From contig OZ253444.1 of NCBI GenBank assembly GCA_965261065.1, positions 7,254,001-7,318,000 of the forward strand: a DNA stretch of 64,000 nucleotides. Reading direction: 5' to 3'. Source of the stretch: JAKZVK01 sp965261065. Lineage in GTDB: Bacteria; Acidobacteriota; Terriglobia; Bryobacterales; UBA6623. This document shows positions 37,603-46,034 of the stretch, in pieces. Every line of letters starts with the position of its first letter. Positions within the stretch are counted from its first letter, which is position 1. The notes under the pieces are model-generated. The model searched no databases. It was not told where the DNA came from and saw only the letters and a list, made by a program, of their open reading frames with translations. The translations under genes were made by a program, and so were the position numbers.

Positions 37603-38220
37603 CTACAACTGAATCCCTCCGAACATCATGAAGCCGATCGCCATCAAGCCCGTGAGGATGAACGTCATGCCCAAGCCCCGCAGCGCCGGCGGCACATTGC
37701 TGTAGCGCATGCGTTCGCGAATCGACGCCAAGGCGATGATCGCCAGCGCCCATCCGATGCCCGACCCCAAGCCGAACACCGTGCTCTCGGCCAGCGTGTA
37801 CTGGCGCTCCACCATGAACAACGACGCACCCAGGATCGCGCAGTTAACCGCAATCAACGGCAGGAAGATGCCGAGCGCGTTGTACAGTGCCGGAACAAAG
37901 CGGTCGAGCGCCATCTCGACGATCTGCACCAGGGCGGCGATCGTGCCGATGTAGCACAGGAACCCGAGGAACGATAGATCGTACTCCGCCAGACTCGGGT
38001 GCAGCCAGACCAGCGCGCCGTCGCTGAGCAGATAGCGGAAGATCAGATTGTTCATCGGCACCGTCAGCACGAGCACGAAGACCACAGCTCCGCCCAGGCC
38101 GATGGCCGTGCTCACCTTTTTCGACACGGCCAGGAAGGAGCACATGCCTAGGAAAAAGGCCAGTGCCATGTTCTCAACAAAGATTGCCTTAACCGCCAGG
38201 CTTAGATAGTGTTCCGTCAC
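37603..38220 (-). CDS. nqrE: Na+-NQR subunit E
   Basis: 205 residues from a GTG start only 4 bp after nqrD. Six hydrophobic segments, with SLAVKAIFVENMALAFFLGMCSFLAVSKKV at the N-terminus and NCAILGASLFMVERQY in the middle; the Cys residues in these helices fit the iron site shared with NqrD. Standard length for the family. Confidence 0.95.
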   Translation of the reverse strand: MTEHYLSLAVKAIFVENMALAFFLGMCSFLAVSKKVSTAIGLGGAVVFVLVLTVPMNNLIFRYLLSDGALVWLHPSLAEYDLSFLGFLCYIGTIAALVQIVEMALDRFVPALYNALGIFLPLIAVNCAILGASLFMVERQYTLAESTVFGLGSGIGWALAIIALASIRERMRYSNVPPALRGLGMTFILTGLMAIGFMMFGGIQL

Positions 38221-38224
38221 GATC

Positions 38225-38851
38225 TCAGCCCTCCTCCTCGATCTGATCTCGCTTCCACAGCCGCAAGCCCCAGATCAAGAAACCGATGATGAAGAACGCA
38301 CTCGCCGGGGTCAACATGAGCCCGTTCGGGTTGTACCAGCCACCATCGGTGACCAGTGGTAACACCACATGACCGAACAGCCTGCCGGCTCCGAGCAACT
38401 CGCGGATCGCCCCGGTGATGAGCAGGACCGCGCTGTAGCCGAACCCGTTGCCCAACCCATCGGCGATGCTTAGCCCCGGGCCGTTCTGCATCGCGAAAGC
38501 CTCGGCACGGCCCATGATGATGCAATTGGTGATGATCAGCCCCACGAACACCGAGAGCTGCTTGCTGATCTCATACAGGTACGCCTTCAGGAACTGATCG
38601 GCCACGATCACCAGCGAAGCGATGATCGTCAACTGCACGATGATGCGAATCGAGCTGGGGATGTGATCGCGGATCAAGCTGATCGAGAAGTTCGGCAGCG
38701 TCAGCACGAAGATCACCGCGCCGCACATGACCACCGACGTTTCGAGCTTGGTCGTCACCGCCAGCGCCGAGCAGATGCCCAACACCTGCAGGGCGATGGG
38801 GTTGTTTTCAAACAGCGGATCAAGCAGCGCTTTTCTAGCCGGGTCTGCCAT
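38225..38851 (-). CDS. nqrD: Na+-NQR subunit D
   Basis: 208 residues with six membrane segments. LFENNPIALQVLGICSALAVTTKLET and FVGLIITNCIIMGRAEAFAMQ carry the two conserved half-membrane Cys/Asn motifs that bind the Fe with NqrE. It is followed tightly by nqrE. Confidence 0.95.
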   Translation of the reverse strand: MADPARKALLDPLFENNPIALQVLGICSALAVTTKLETSVVMCGAVIFVLTLPNFSISLIRDHIPSSIRIIVQLTIIASLVIVADQFLKAYLYEISKQLSVFVGLIITNCIIMGRAEAFAMQNGPGLSIADGLGNGFGYSAVLLITGAIRELLGAGRLFGHVVLPLVTDGGWYNPNGLMLTPASAFFIIGFLIWGLRLWKRDQIEEEG

Positions 38852-38898
38852 CGAAATCCTCTACCGTCGCCTCGCGATACGTCCCTGAAAACCCTTCC

Positions 38899-39681
38899 CT
38901 ACGAAACACTTTGGCTCTTGCGGAACTTTTGCAGGTAAGGTCCGAAGCCGTCTTCTCCAAGCCAGAAACGAAGCATGTTGGTGATGCCGCGGCTCGTAAT
39001 CGTCGCGCCCGCCAAGCCGTCCACGTGGTTCGGGTCGTCGGACGGCGGCCCCGCGGGCCCTTTGATCACCTCGATCACGGGCTTGCCGGCGTCGTCGAAA
39101 GCGATGCGGCCCGGCCACGCGGCCTTCCATTTCGGGTTGTCGACCTCGCCGCCGAGCCCGGGCGTCTCTTTGTGCTGGTAGTAGGTCAACCCGCGCACCG
39201 TCTTGGTATCGGCATCGAGGGCCAGGAAGCCGTACAGCGTCCCCCAAAGCCCGTACCCCTCGATGGGCAGGACGACCATTGCCACATTGTCCTGCTCTCC
39301 GATCACGTGGTAGATGACAGCGTAGTGGGGTAGGCGCTTGATCGACGCCGAGTTCGCGGGCGCCTCGCGGCTCTGGGCGGGGTCGGACTTCGCCTTCTGC
39401 TGATCGTAGGTCGCCGGATCTACATCCGGGGCCGGCTCGCCCGTTTCGAGATCAATCACGACCGTCTTGACTGGTTCGAAGCGCGTGTGGATCTCCTCGG
39501 CGCTCAATCGCTCGGAGCTATCCGCCAAGCCCGCCGCTAACAGCACGTTCTTACGCTTGTCGAGTTCGGCGTTGAAGGTCTGCAAGTCCGCCAGGGACAC
39601 CGCGGAACCCGAAACCAAGATGGCGCACACGACGCAAACCGCGCCGGCAAACAGGATCGTGTATCCGACGCTATGCCGCAT
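38899..39681 (-). CDS. nqrC: Na+-NQR subunit C
   Basis: 260 residues from the ATG at 39681 (MRHSVGYTILFAGAVCVVC); an ATG 48 bp earlier lies inside nqrB. One membrane helix, then a periplasmic FMN-binding domain with HVDGLAGATITSRG, the SGATxT-type motif whose Thr carries FMN, and YGLWGTLYGFLALDAD. Its start overlaps the end of nqrB by 11 bp. Confidence 0.95.
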   Translation of the reverse strand: MRHSVGYTILFAGAVCVVCAILVSGSAVSLADLQTFNAELDKRKNVLLAAGLADSSERLSAEEIHTRFEPVKTVVIDLETGEPAPDVDPATYDQQKAKSDPAQSREAPANSASIKRLPHYAVIYHVIGEQDNVAMVVLPIEGYGLWGTLYGFLALDADTKTVRGLTYYQHKETPGLGGEVDNPKWKAAWPGRIAFDDAGKPVIEVIKGPAGPPSDDPNHVDGLAGATITSRGITNMLRFWLGEDGFGPYLQKFRKSQSVS

Positions 39682-40894
39682 AGCGCGCCCTCCTGCGTTT
39701 GACGTTGGCCTGAACCACGAAGTAATCAATCAAGGCGGCGAACAGGTTCATGAACAGGATGGCCAGCATCATCCCCTCCGGATACGCCGGGTTGACCACC
39801 CGAATCAAGATCGCCAACAGCCCGATCAAGAACCCGTAGAAGTACTTGCCGGTATTCGAATGCGAGGCCGACACCGGGTCGGTCGCCATGTAGACGGCGC
39901 CGAAGGCCCAGCTCCCCAGCACGATGTGCCATCAGAACGGCACGCCGAAAAGCGGGTTGGTCTCGGAGCCTATCGCGTTCAGCAGCAACGACGACGTCGC
40001 CGACCCGGCGAACACGCCGAGCATGATGTGCCACGAGCCCACGCGCGACGCGATTAGAATCACCGCGCCGATCAAGCAGCCGAGTGCCGAAGTCTCGCCC
40101 ATCGAGCCGGGCACCAACCCCACGAACGCATCCCACCAGCTTACGCCTTTGGTCAGCGCGCTCTGGCCCAACACGGCTGCTTCGGCGAGCCACGTCGCAC
40201 CGCTCGCTCCGTCGACGGTCGTGTCGGCGGCCGTCCAAACCTTGTCGCCTGAAATCTGCGCCGGGTAGGCGAAGAACAGGAACGCGCGCGCGGTCAAGGC
40301 GGGGTTGAGAATGTTCATCCCCGTGCCGCCGAAGATCTCCTTGCCGATGATCACTCCGAAAGCGATGCCCAGCGCTACTTGCCACAGCGGAATGGTCGGC
40401 GGCAGGATCAGCGGGAACAGCATCCCAGTCACCAGGAAGCCTTCGTTGATGTCATGCTTTCGGACCAGTGCGAACAGTGCTTCGCACCCGCCGCCGACCG
40501 CGAACGTCAGGATCAACACCGGTAGATAGTAAAGCGCTCCATGGGCCATGCAGGCCAACACGTCGTTGGGGTCCCACGCCCCCAAGCCCAGGGCCACTGC
40601 CAGATCGGTCTGCCAGGTGATCAGCGGTGGCGCGCCTTGTGAAATCGCAAGGTGCGCCTGATACCCGGTGTTGTACATCGCCATGAAGATCGCGGGGATC
40701 AGCGCGATCACCACGGTCATCATCATGCGCTTGAGATCGAACCCGTCGCGGACGTGAGACGCCCCCTTGGTCACGGCGCCCGGCGTGTAGAGGAACGTGT
40801 CGACCATTTCGTACACCGGGTAGGCGAACTCCAGCCGGCCTCCCTGATGGAAGTGCTTGCCCTGCGAGTCGAGAAGGGAGCGCAGTAGCTTCAT
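39671..40894 (-). pseudogene. nqrB: Na+-NQR subunit B with an in-frame TGA in place of Trp
   Basis: Read through, 407 codons of normal NqrB. The covalent-FMN motif DGASGATWLAE is in the first part. The frame stops at TGA 39932-39934, between PLFGVPF and WHIVLGSWAFGAVYMATDPVSAS. NqrB proteins have a Trp-rich run here (for example PWYWHL), so TGA probably replaces TGG. The last 86 codons, with the final membrane helices and the DPVSAS loop, would not be made, which should inactivate the pump. All other nqr genes look intact. The start overlaps the nqrA stop (TGATG), so they are coupled. Sequencing error is possible. Confidence 0.85.
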
Positions 40895-42264
40895 CAGCCT
40901 TCCTTTTCGATGATGGTCAGCACGTGGCGCAGCAGCGGTCCGTACTCAACCTTGCCTGGACACACGAACGAGCACAGAGCCAAATCCTCTTCGTCCAACT
41001 CCAGACACCCCAATTCCTCGGCCCTCTCGAGGTCGGCGACCAGCAGGGCCCGCAGCAGAAACGTCGGCAGAATGTCGAGCGGCATGACGCGCTCGTACAT
41101 GCCGATCGGCACCTGCGCACGGTACGAGCCGTTGAGAGACGTGGTGAAGCGAAATTTCTTTCCCGGAATCAGCTTCGAGGCAAAGGTGTTAATCGTCGAA
41201 TACTGATTCATCCCCGGAGCCAGCCAACCAAGGAAGTCGCGGTTTCGGCCCTCCGTCAACGCCGAGATTTGGTGGTGATATCGGCCCAGGTACCCAAACA
41301 CATCTCCCGACGCTGTCCGTCCGGCGAGCACCGAGCCGGAGATGATGCGCAGTTCCCCGTCGGTCGTTTCGCCGCTGAAGAGGTCGTCGGTCGAAGCCCC
41401 CAAGCGGGTACGTACCAGCCGCGGACGCCTCACGGCCGGACCCGCGATCGAGACGACGCGTCCGACGTCCAGTTGCCCGTTCTCGAATAGCTGGCCGATC
41501 GCCGCCACGTCCTGATAGTTCACGTGCCAGACGACCTTGTTCCGGTCCACCGGATCGAGTTGGTGGATGTGCACGCCGGCGGTCCCGGCCGGGTGGGGGC
41601 CGATGAACGTCTCGTCGCGGAAGCGCGAATCGGAGGGGACAGCGATGCGCGACGCCTGACGCCGGCAGACGAAAACCGGACCGTCCGTCAGCTTGGCGAG
41701 GCTTCCCAACCCGCGATCGAAGTGGGCGTCCCTGCCCGTCAAGGCGACCTCGGCCAGTGGCGCCAGCGGGTTCGTGTCGATGGCCGTTACGAAGATCGAG
41801 TGAGGCCGAGTAGCCGGGTCCGCGACCTTGCTGAAAGGCCGCGTGCGCAGCGCCGTCCACAGGCCCGACTCGACCAGCAGGTCTCTCACCTGCTTGTCGC
41901 TCAGGGCCCCCGGCGGATCGCCGGTGAAGCTGCTGAACTCGACTGTCTCGGCGCGCCCCGACAGCTCCGAGGCGTCAAGCTGTATGACCACCGACTGCAG
42001 CGCTCGGCGCGCTCCCCGGTTAATGGCGGTGACGTGTCCGGCAGCCGGCGCCGTGTAGAAGACATCGGGCGTCTTCTTGTCCTCGAACAGCAGTTGGCCG
42101 CGCCGCACGTCGTCCCCGACCCGCACGTGCATGGTCGGTCGCATGCCGACGTAGTCGTCCGCGAGGAGCGCCACCTTCGATGGCTGCCGAGCGTCGTCGA
42201 TCCGCTGCTCGGGTTCCCCGGCGATCGGGAGGTCGAGCCCCTTCTTGATTCTGTGCAACCCCAT
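40894..42264 (-). CDS. nqrA: Na+-NQR subunit A
   Basis: 456 residues. Begins MGLHRIKKGLDLPIAGEPEQRI, the NqrA N-terminal barrel-sandwich block, and includes HVRVGDDVRRGQLLFEDKKTPDVFYTAPAAGHVTAI. The SLBB-like part (MFIGPHPAGTAGVHIHQLDPV-type block) and the C-terminal MPLDILPTFLLRALLVADLERAEELGCLELDEEDLALC follow. Peripheral cytoplasmic subunit of the complex. First gene of the minus-strand nqr operon; its promoter should lie in the gap above 42264. Confidence 0.95.
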   Translation of the reverse strand: MGLHRIKKGLDLPIAGEPEQRIDDARQPSKVALLADDYVGMRPTMHVRVGDDVRRGQLLFEDKKTPDVFYTAPAAGHVTAINRGARRALQSVVIQLDASELSGRAETVEFSSFTGDPPGALSDKQVRDLLVESGLWTALRTRPFSKVADPATRPHSIFVTAIDTNPLAPLAEVALTGRDAHFDRGLGSLAKLTDGPVFVCRRQASRIAVPSDSRFRDETFIGPHPAGTAGVHIHQLDPVDRNKVVWHVNYQDVAAIGQLFENGQLDVGRVVSIAGPAVRRPRLVRTRLGASTDDLFSGETTDGELRIISGSVLAGRTASGDVFGYLGRYHHQISALTEGRNRDFLGWLAPGMNQYSTINTFASKLIPGKKFRFTTSLNGSYRAQVPIGMYERVMPLDILPTFLLRALLVADLERAEELGCLELDEEDLALCSFVCPGKVEYGPLLRHVLTIIEKEG

Positions 42265-43060
42265 CGAAGCTTGCGTGTCCTGGGTTCCCGTAGCGCCCGG
42301 GAAGCGTGAAAACGGTCAATCTTGATCCGCTAAATATCTGTATTTGTGTGGTTTAGGCTCTTCCAATTCGCTTCCACGCACGCGACGTCTGCCGGCGATC
42401 CTGTTCTGAGAAGAGGGTCCGATGCATCCCGGTCAGAGCACCTCATCCGCCCGGGGCCACGGGCCCTATGCCTCATATCGACGCGATCAAACCGGCTCAC
42501 TACAGGTGACTCGTCCTCCCACCAGGACTGTCATTCGCTCAAAGTCGTTCGAGGCCCCACGAGCTTGGCGTAGCTAGGCGAGGGCCGAGTTGCCGGTCGC
42601 GTGGATCCACGCTCCATGCCGGAGGCGGTGCAACCGTGGCCGACCTTCACCAAACAACGATCTTCACCAGACAAATGATAACGAGTCAGGGACTAGCTCG
42701 CGAACCCGGAGCCTCACGTTTCATCCTAGCGCTTTTTCCGTTCCGCTGTCTTTTTCGAGTCGTTGCGAAACAACGGTTCTGACGGCCCGAAACTTTATCC
42801 GCCAATTGCCCGCTCAACAGAGCCTGTGTAACAGAACCGCGGGCGTGGGACACCGCTGAGATGTGCCGGTTGCGGACGGAGAGGCATCGCATACTGAGCC
42901 CGGCAGCTCCAGTGGGCAATCCGTCGGTTGAGCACAACGGGCCCGTTCGCCTGCGAGCGACGGGTAGGGTTCCCAGGAGCCGGATTTGCACCGGCCCCAT
43001 GCAACGTACCCCGCCAACCTATCCCGTATAATCGAGGTGAGTCGAGGAGGCGCCCCGCAC
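42265..43060. promoter_or_regulatory. Divergent intergenic region between nqrA and thiS
   Basis: Nearly 800 bp without a supported gene. It must hold the nqr promoter on the minus strand and the thiS promoter on the plus strand. The TAAATATCTGTATTTGTGTG stretch near 42329 is AT-rich and could hold a -10 element. Part of it (about 42840-43020) is rich in short complementary segments such as CCGGnnnnnnnCCGG and GGGCCCGTT/AACGGGCCC. I could not assign it to a known RNA family; a thiamine riboswitch was looked for and not seen. Confidence 0.35.
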
Positions 43061-43333
43061 TTGCAACACCCCAGCCCGGAACCCAACGCGAGCAAAGCCG
43101 AGGCCACGCACCGACGCCCCGAAGCCGGCGACTTTCACATCCGGGTCAACGGCGAGGAGTGCGCCGTCGAAGTGGGGACCACGGTATCCGATTTGCTCAC
43201 TCAACTCGGTCTCGAGCCCGATCGCGTGGCTGTTGAACTCAACCGCTCGATCGTGCGAAGGCCTCACTGGGACGCAACCGAAGTGAACGTCGGGGCGGTA
43301 TTGGAAATCGTGCAATTCGTGGGCGGCGGGTAA
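43061..43333 (+). CDS. thiS: Sulfur-carrier protein ThiS
   Basis: About 90 residues from a TTG at 43061, chosen because GAGGAGG lies 10-11 bp upstream; a GTG at 43037 is an alternative. The ubiquitin-like core is HIRVNGEECAVEVGTTVSDLLTQLGLEPDRVAVELNRSIV, and it ends IVQFVGGG with the C-terminal Gly-Gly needed for thiocarboxylation. It donates sulfur in thiazole synthesis. No thiG, thiF or other thi gene is next to it. Confidence 0.85.
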   Translation: MQHPSPEPNASKAEATHRRPEAGDFHIRVNGEECAVEVGTTVSDLLTQLGLEPDRVAVELNRSIVRRPHWDATEVNVGAVLEIVQFVGGG

Positions 43334-43429
43334 TTTCCTTGTTTTCATAGGGTTAACAGCCCACTACCCAGGACGTCCTCTGATGTCGTAGAATCTCAAA
43401 GGCTCTCACTCGGGGAGCGCTGCCCGGCC

Positions 43430-43951
43430 ATGCTCAAGTCCAAGTCGAAGAAGTCTCGCTCACGCAAGTTCGATCAAACTGCTGCAACCTTCAGCAGCCA
43501 AGACGTTGCGGAGATCACCGGCGTAAGCCTTCGCCAACTCCAGTGGTGGGACGAACAGGGCGTCGTGAGCCCGGTCCAACACGGCCACAAGCGCATCTAC
43601 CAGCTCAGCGAGTTGGTCGAGGTCGGGCTCATCACCGAGCTTCGCGAAAAGGGTATTTCTCTGCAAAAGATTCGTCGCGTCCTTCGGTTCCTGGAGAAGG
43701 AATTGGGCAAGGGGCTGCTCGAGGCGGTTCGCAATGGCGACGAAGTCCACCTGTTGACCGACGGCAAGAACATCTACCTCGAAGACAGTCACCAGAACAT
43801 CGTTGACATTCTGAAGAACTCCCGCCAGCCGATCATTTCGGTCTGCATCACCGACCAGGTCGATCGGTTGACGGCCGACCAGACCCTCAAGAAGCTGGTC
43901 CGCTCGGAGAAACGCGTGGCGGCCGCTGTGAGCTCGGCGCGCGCATCGTAG
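43430..43951 (+). CDS. MerR-family transcriptional regulator
   Basis: 173 residues. A lysine-rich N-terminus precedes the winged helix-turn-helix FSSQDVAEITGVSLRQLQWWDEQGVVSPVQHGHKRIYQLSELVEVGLI. A coiled dimerisation helix and a small C-terminal domain (LLTDGKNIYLEDSHQNIVDIL) follow, unlike metal-sensing MerR. It stands between thiS and the pilus/secretion operon in the same direction and may control lolA and the genes after it (inference from position only). Confidence 0.85.
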   Translation: MLKSKSKKSRSRKFDQTAATFSSQDVAEITGVSLRQLQWWDEQGVVSPVQHGHKRIYQLSELVEVGLITELREKGISLQKIRRVLRFLEKELGKGLLEAVRNGDEVHLLTDGKNIYLEDSHQNIVDILKNSRQPIISVCITDQVDRLTADQTLKKLVRSEKRVAAAVSSARAS

Positions 43952-44056
43952 CCTGCCTTTCTCGCCACCTGACGGTCGAAATGCAGGCTGGCCGCCCGGC
44001 GTTCCACCACCATCCCGGCATAGCCCGGTGCGCGGCCTCCACGGGGTCTCATCCCA

Positions 44057-44815
44057 ATGAAAGACCCGGCCAAATTGCTTGAACGGTCGGACCCGGCGGC
44101 GCGTCATGCTTATGTGAGCGTGAAAGCAGGCGTGGTGTCTCTGGTTGTCTGGATGGCGCTAGCGGCGATCGCTCCGCCGGCCCTGCCCGCAGCCCCTCCG
44201 GCGTCGTCCGCTGCCGGGCCCCACCTCGGTGACGTGCTTTCAAACATCGAGCGGCATTACAACAGCCTGGCTACGCTGCGGGTCTACTTCTCCCAAACCG
44301 TGTCGTACGCGGGACGGCCCCCGAGGGTCGAGCGCGGTACGTTGTCGCTGCTGCGCCCGCAGAAGATGCGCTGGGAATACGAGCAGCCGCCGGGGAAGCT
44401 CCTGGTCGGCGACGGCAACGTGCTGCACATGTACAACCGGCAAACTAATCAAGTCCGGCCCGTCAGGCTCGACCAGACCGGCGATCTGCGTGCGCCGTTG
44501 TCGTTCCTGCTCGGGCGGCTCCGGTTCCGCCGCCAGTTCCGTAACCTGCACTTCGAGGAGATCGACGGCCGCACCACTCTCGTCGGCGAAGGACGTCCGG
44601 GCAAGGACTACTACAGCCGCGTGGAGTTCCGCTACGATCCGGACGATTTTCACCTGGAGCGCCTCAACGTGATCGGCCGCGACGACACCGTCACCACGTT
44701 TACATTCAAATGGGAGATCGTGAATGCGAGCATGGACCCGGCGCTGTTCGAGTTCCAGCCGCCCGCCGGTGCCGAGATCCTCGAGATGCCGCCCCTGGCC
44801 GGAGGTGGGCAGTGA
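44057..44815 (+). CDS. lolA: Outer-membrane lipoprotein carrier LolA
   Basis: 252 residues. The signal anchor is preceded by MKDPAKLLERSDPAARHAY; the hydrophobic stretch VSLVVWMALAAIAPPALPAAPPA follows. The LolA barrel reads LRVYFSQTVSYAGRPPRVERGTLSLLRPQKMRWEYEQPPGKLLVGDGNVLHMYN. Carries lipoproteins from the inner to the outer membrane in the periplasm. Its stop overlaps the GspF start (GTGA), so the carrier is translationally coupled to the secretion operon. Confidence 0.88.
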   Translation: MKDPAKLLERSDPAARHAYVSVKAGVVSLVVWMALAAIAPPALPAAPPASSAAGPHLGDVLSNIERHYNSLATLRVYFSQTVSYAGRPPRVERGTLSLLRPQKMRWEYEQPPGKLLVGDGNVLHMYNRQTNQVRPVRLDQTGDLRAPLSFLLGRLRFRRQFRNLHFEEIDGRTTLVGEGRPGKDYYSRVEFRYDPDDFHLERLNVIGRDDTVTTFTFKWEIVNASMDPALFEFQPPAGAEILEMPPLAGGGQ

Positions 44816-46026
44816 GCGAGTACGTCTGCAAGTACGCCGACCTGCAGGGGCGCGTGCACCAAGAGGTCGAGACGGCCGAGTCAGAGGACGAACTGCGGCA
44901 ACGTTTCTCGGATCGCGGGTTTCTGATCTACTCGGTCAAGCCGCGCCGGGCCTTGAGCAATCTGGTTTCGGACGAGGCGGGTTCGGCCGGCAAGGGCCGC
45001 ATCAACCTCGAGCAGTTTCTCATCTTCAATCAGCAGTTCATCACGCTCACGCGCGCGGGGCTGCCGATCCTCAAGTCGCTCGAGTTACTGGTCGGCAACA
45101 TCAAGAACCGCCGCTTGCGTGAGCACCTCGAAGCGATCCACCAGGACGTCAGGTCGGGACATCCTCTCTCGGACGCCTTCGGGGCCCGGCGCGCCTTCCC
45201 CGCCATCTACGTCACCTCTTTGATGGCCGGCGAGAGGAGCGGCAGTCTCGCCGATGTCATCGAGCGTTACGTCATCTACCAGAAGGTCGCCCTGTCGGTG
45301 CGCAAGAAGATCACCGTGTCGCTCATCTACCCCGCCCTGCTGGTGACGTTGGTGGGCATCCTGATCATCTTCCTGGTCACCTACGTCGTTCCGGAGTTCG
45401 CCTCGCTCTACGAGAGTATGGATGCCGAGCTGCCCTACATGACACAACTGCTGGTTTCGTTCGCGCTGACGGTCAGCGAAAGCCTCGGTTTGATCGTGCT
45501 CGTGCTGGCCGGGCTGGCGGGGCTGCTGACGTGGTGGCTGCGTTCCGAGAGCGTCCGCTATGCGATCGACCGTTTTAAGCTCAAAGTCCCGGTTTTCGGT
45601 CAGATCTGGATCAAGTACCAGGTCGCACAGCTTTGCCGGCTGCTGGGCACGCTGCTCGAGGGAGGCATCCCTCTGCTCCAAGCGCTCGACACCACCGGCA
45701 AGTCGCTGGGCTCGCGCCTGCTGCGGGAGGCGATGGGCCAGGCGCGGCAGATGGTTAAAGAAGGACAGCCGCTTTCGAAAGGGCTGCTGGCGGCCGGCGT
45801 CTTCCCGTCGCTTTCGATTGAGATGATCAATGTGGGCGAGGCGACGGGCTCTTTGCCGGCGATGCTGACCTCGGTGGCCGAATTCTTTGACGAAGACGTC
45901 AACACCATGATGACCGCCGCGCTTACGCTCATCGAGCCGGCCATCATGATCTTCATGGGCGTGTTCGTCGCCTTTGTGCTGATCTCGCTCTATCTGCCGA
46001 TCTTCAGTTTGGCTGAGAACATTTAG
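44812..46026 (+). CDS. gspF: Type II secretion/type IV pilus inner-membrane platform protein (GspF/PilC)
   Basis: 404 residues from a GTG at 44812 that overlaps the lolA stop. Two GspF domains (LRAGLP-type INLEQFLIFNQQFITLTRAGLPILKSLELL, and QLCRLLGTLLEGGIPLLQALDTTG) are separated by membrane helices, with a final helix (LIEPAIMIFMGVFVAFVLISLYLPIFSL). It is the polytopic platform that works with the ATPase encoded next. Confidence 0.93.
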   Translation: MSEYVCKYADLQGRVHQEVETAESEDELRQRFSDRGFLIYSVKPRRALSNLVSDEAGSAGKGRINLEQFLIFNQQFITLTRAGLPILKSLELLVGNIKNRRLREHLEAIHQDVRSGHPLSDAFGARRAFPAIYVTSLMAGERSGSLADVIERYVIYQKVALSVRKKITVSLIYPALLVTLVGILIIFLVTYVVPEFASLYESMDAELPYMTQLLVSFALTVSESLGLIVLVLAGLAGLLTWWLRSESVRYAIDRFKLKVPVFGQIWIKYQVAQLCRLLGTLLEGGIPLLQALDTTGKSLGSRLLREAMGQARQMVKEGQPLSKGLLAAGVFPSLSIEMINVGEATGSLPAMLTSVAEFFDEDVNTMMTAALTLIEPAIMIFMGVFVAFVLISLYLPIFSLAENI

Positions 46027-46034
46027 ACGACACC

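Noticed and set aside
31930..39934. TGA reassigned to Trp (code 4)
   Set aside because: Several genes end correctly at TGA (for example 18611, 21084, 37603), and other in-frame stops in the window are TAA and TAG.
39932..39934. Selenocysteine at the nqrB TGA
   Set aside because: The position is a Trp in the family, no SECIS-like hairpin follows immediately, and no sel genes are in view.
42840..43060. Thiamine or cobalamin riboswitch upstream of thiS
   Set aside because: GGTGCAAATCCGG on the minus strand recalls part of the cobalamin pattern, but the rest (GCCACTG box) and the TPP motifs (CTGAGA, GACC) are missing.
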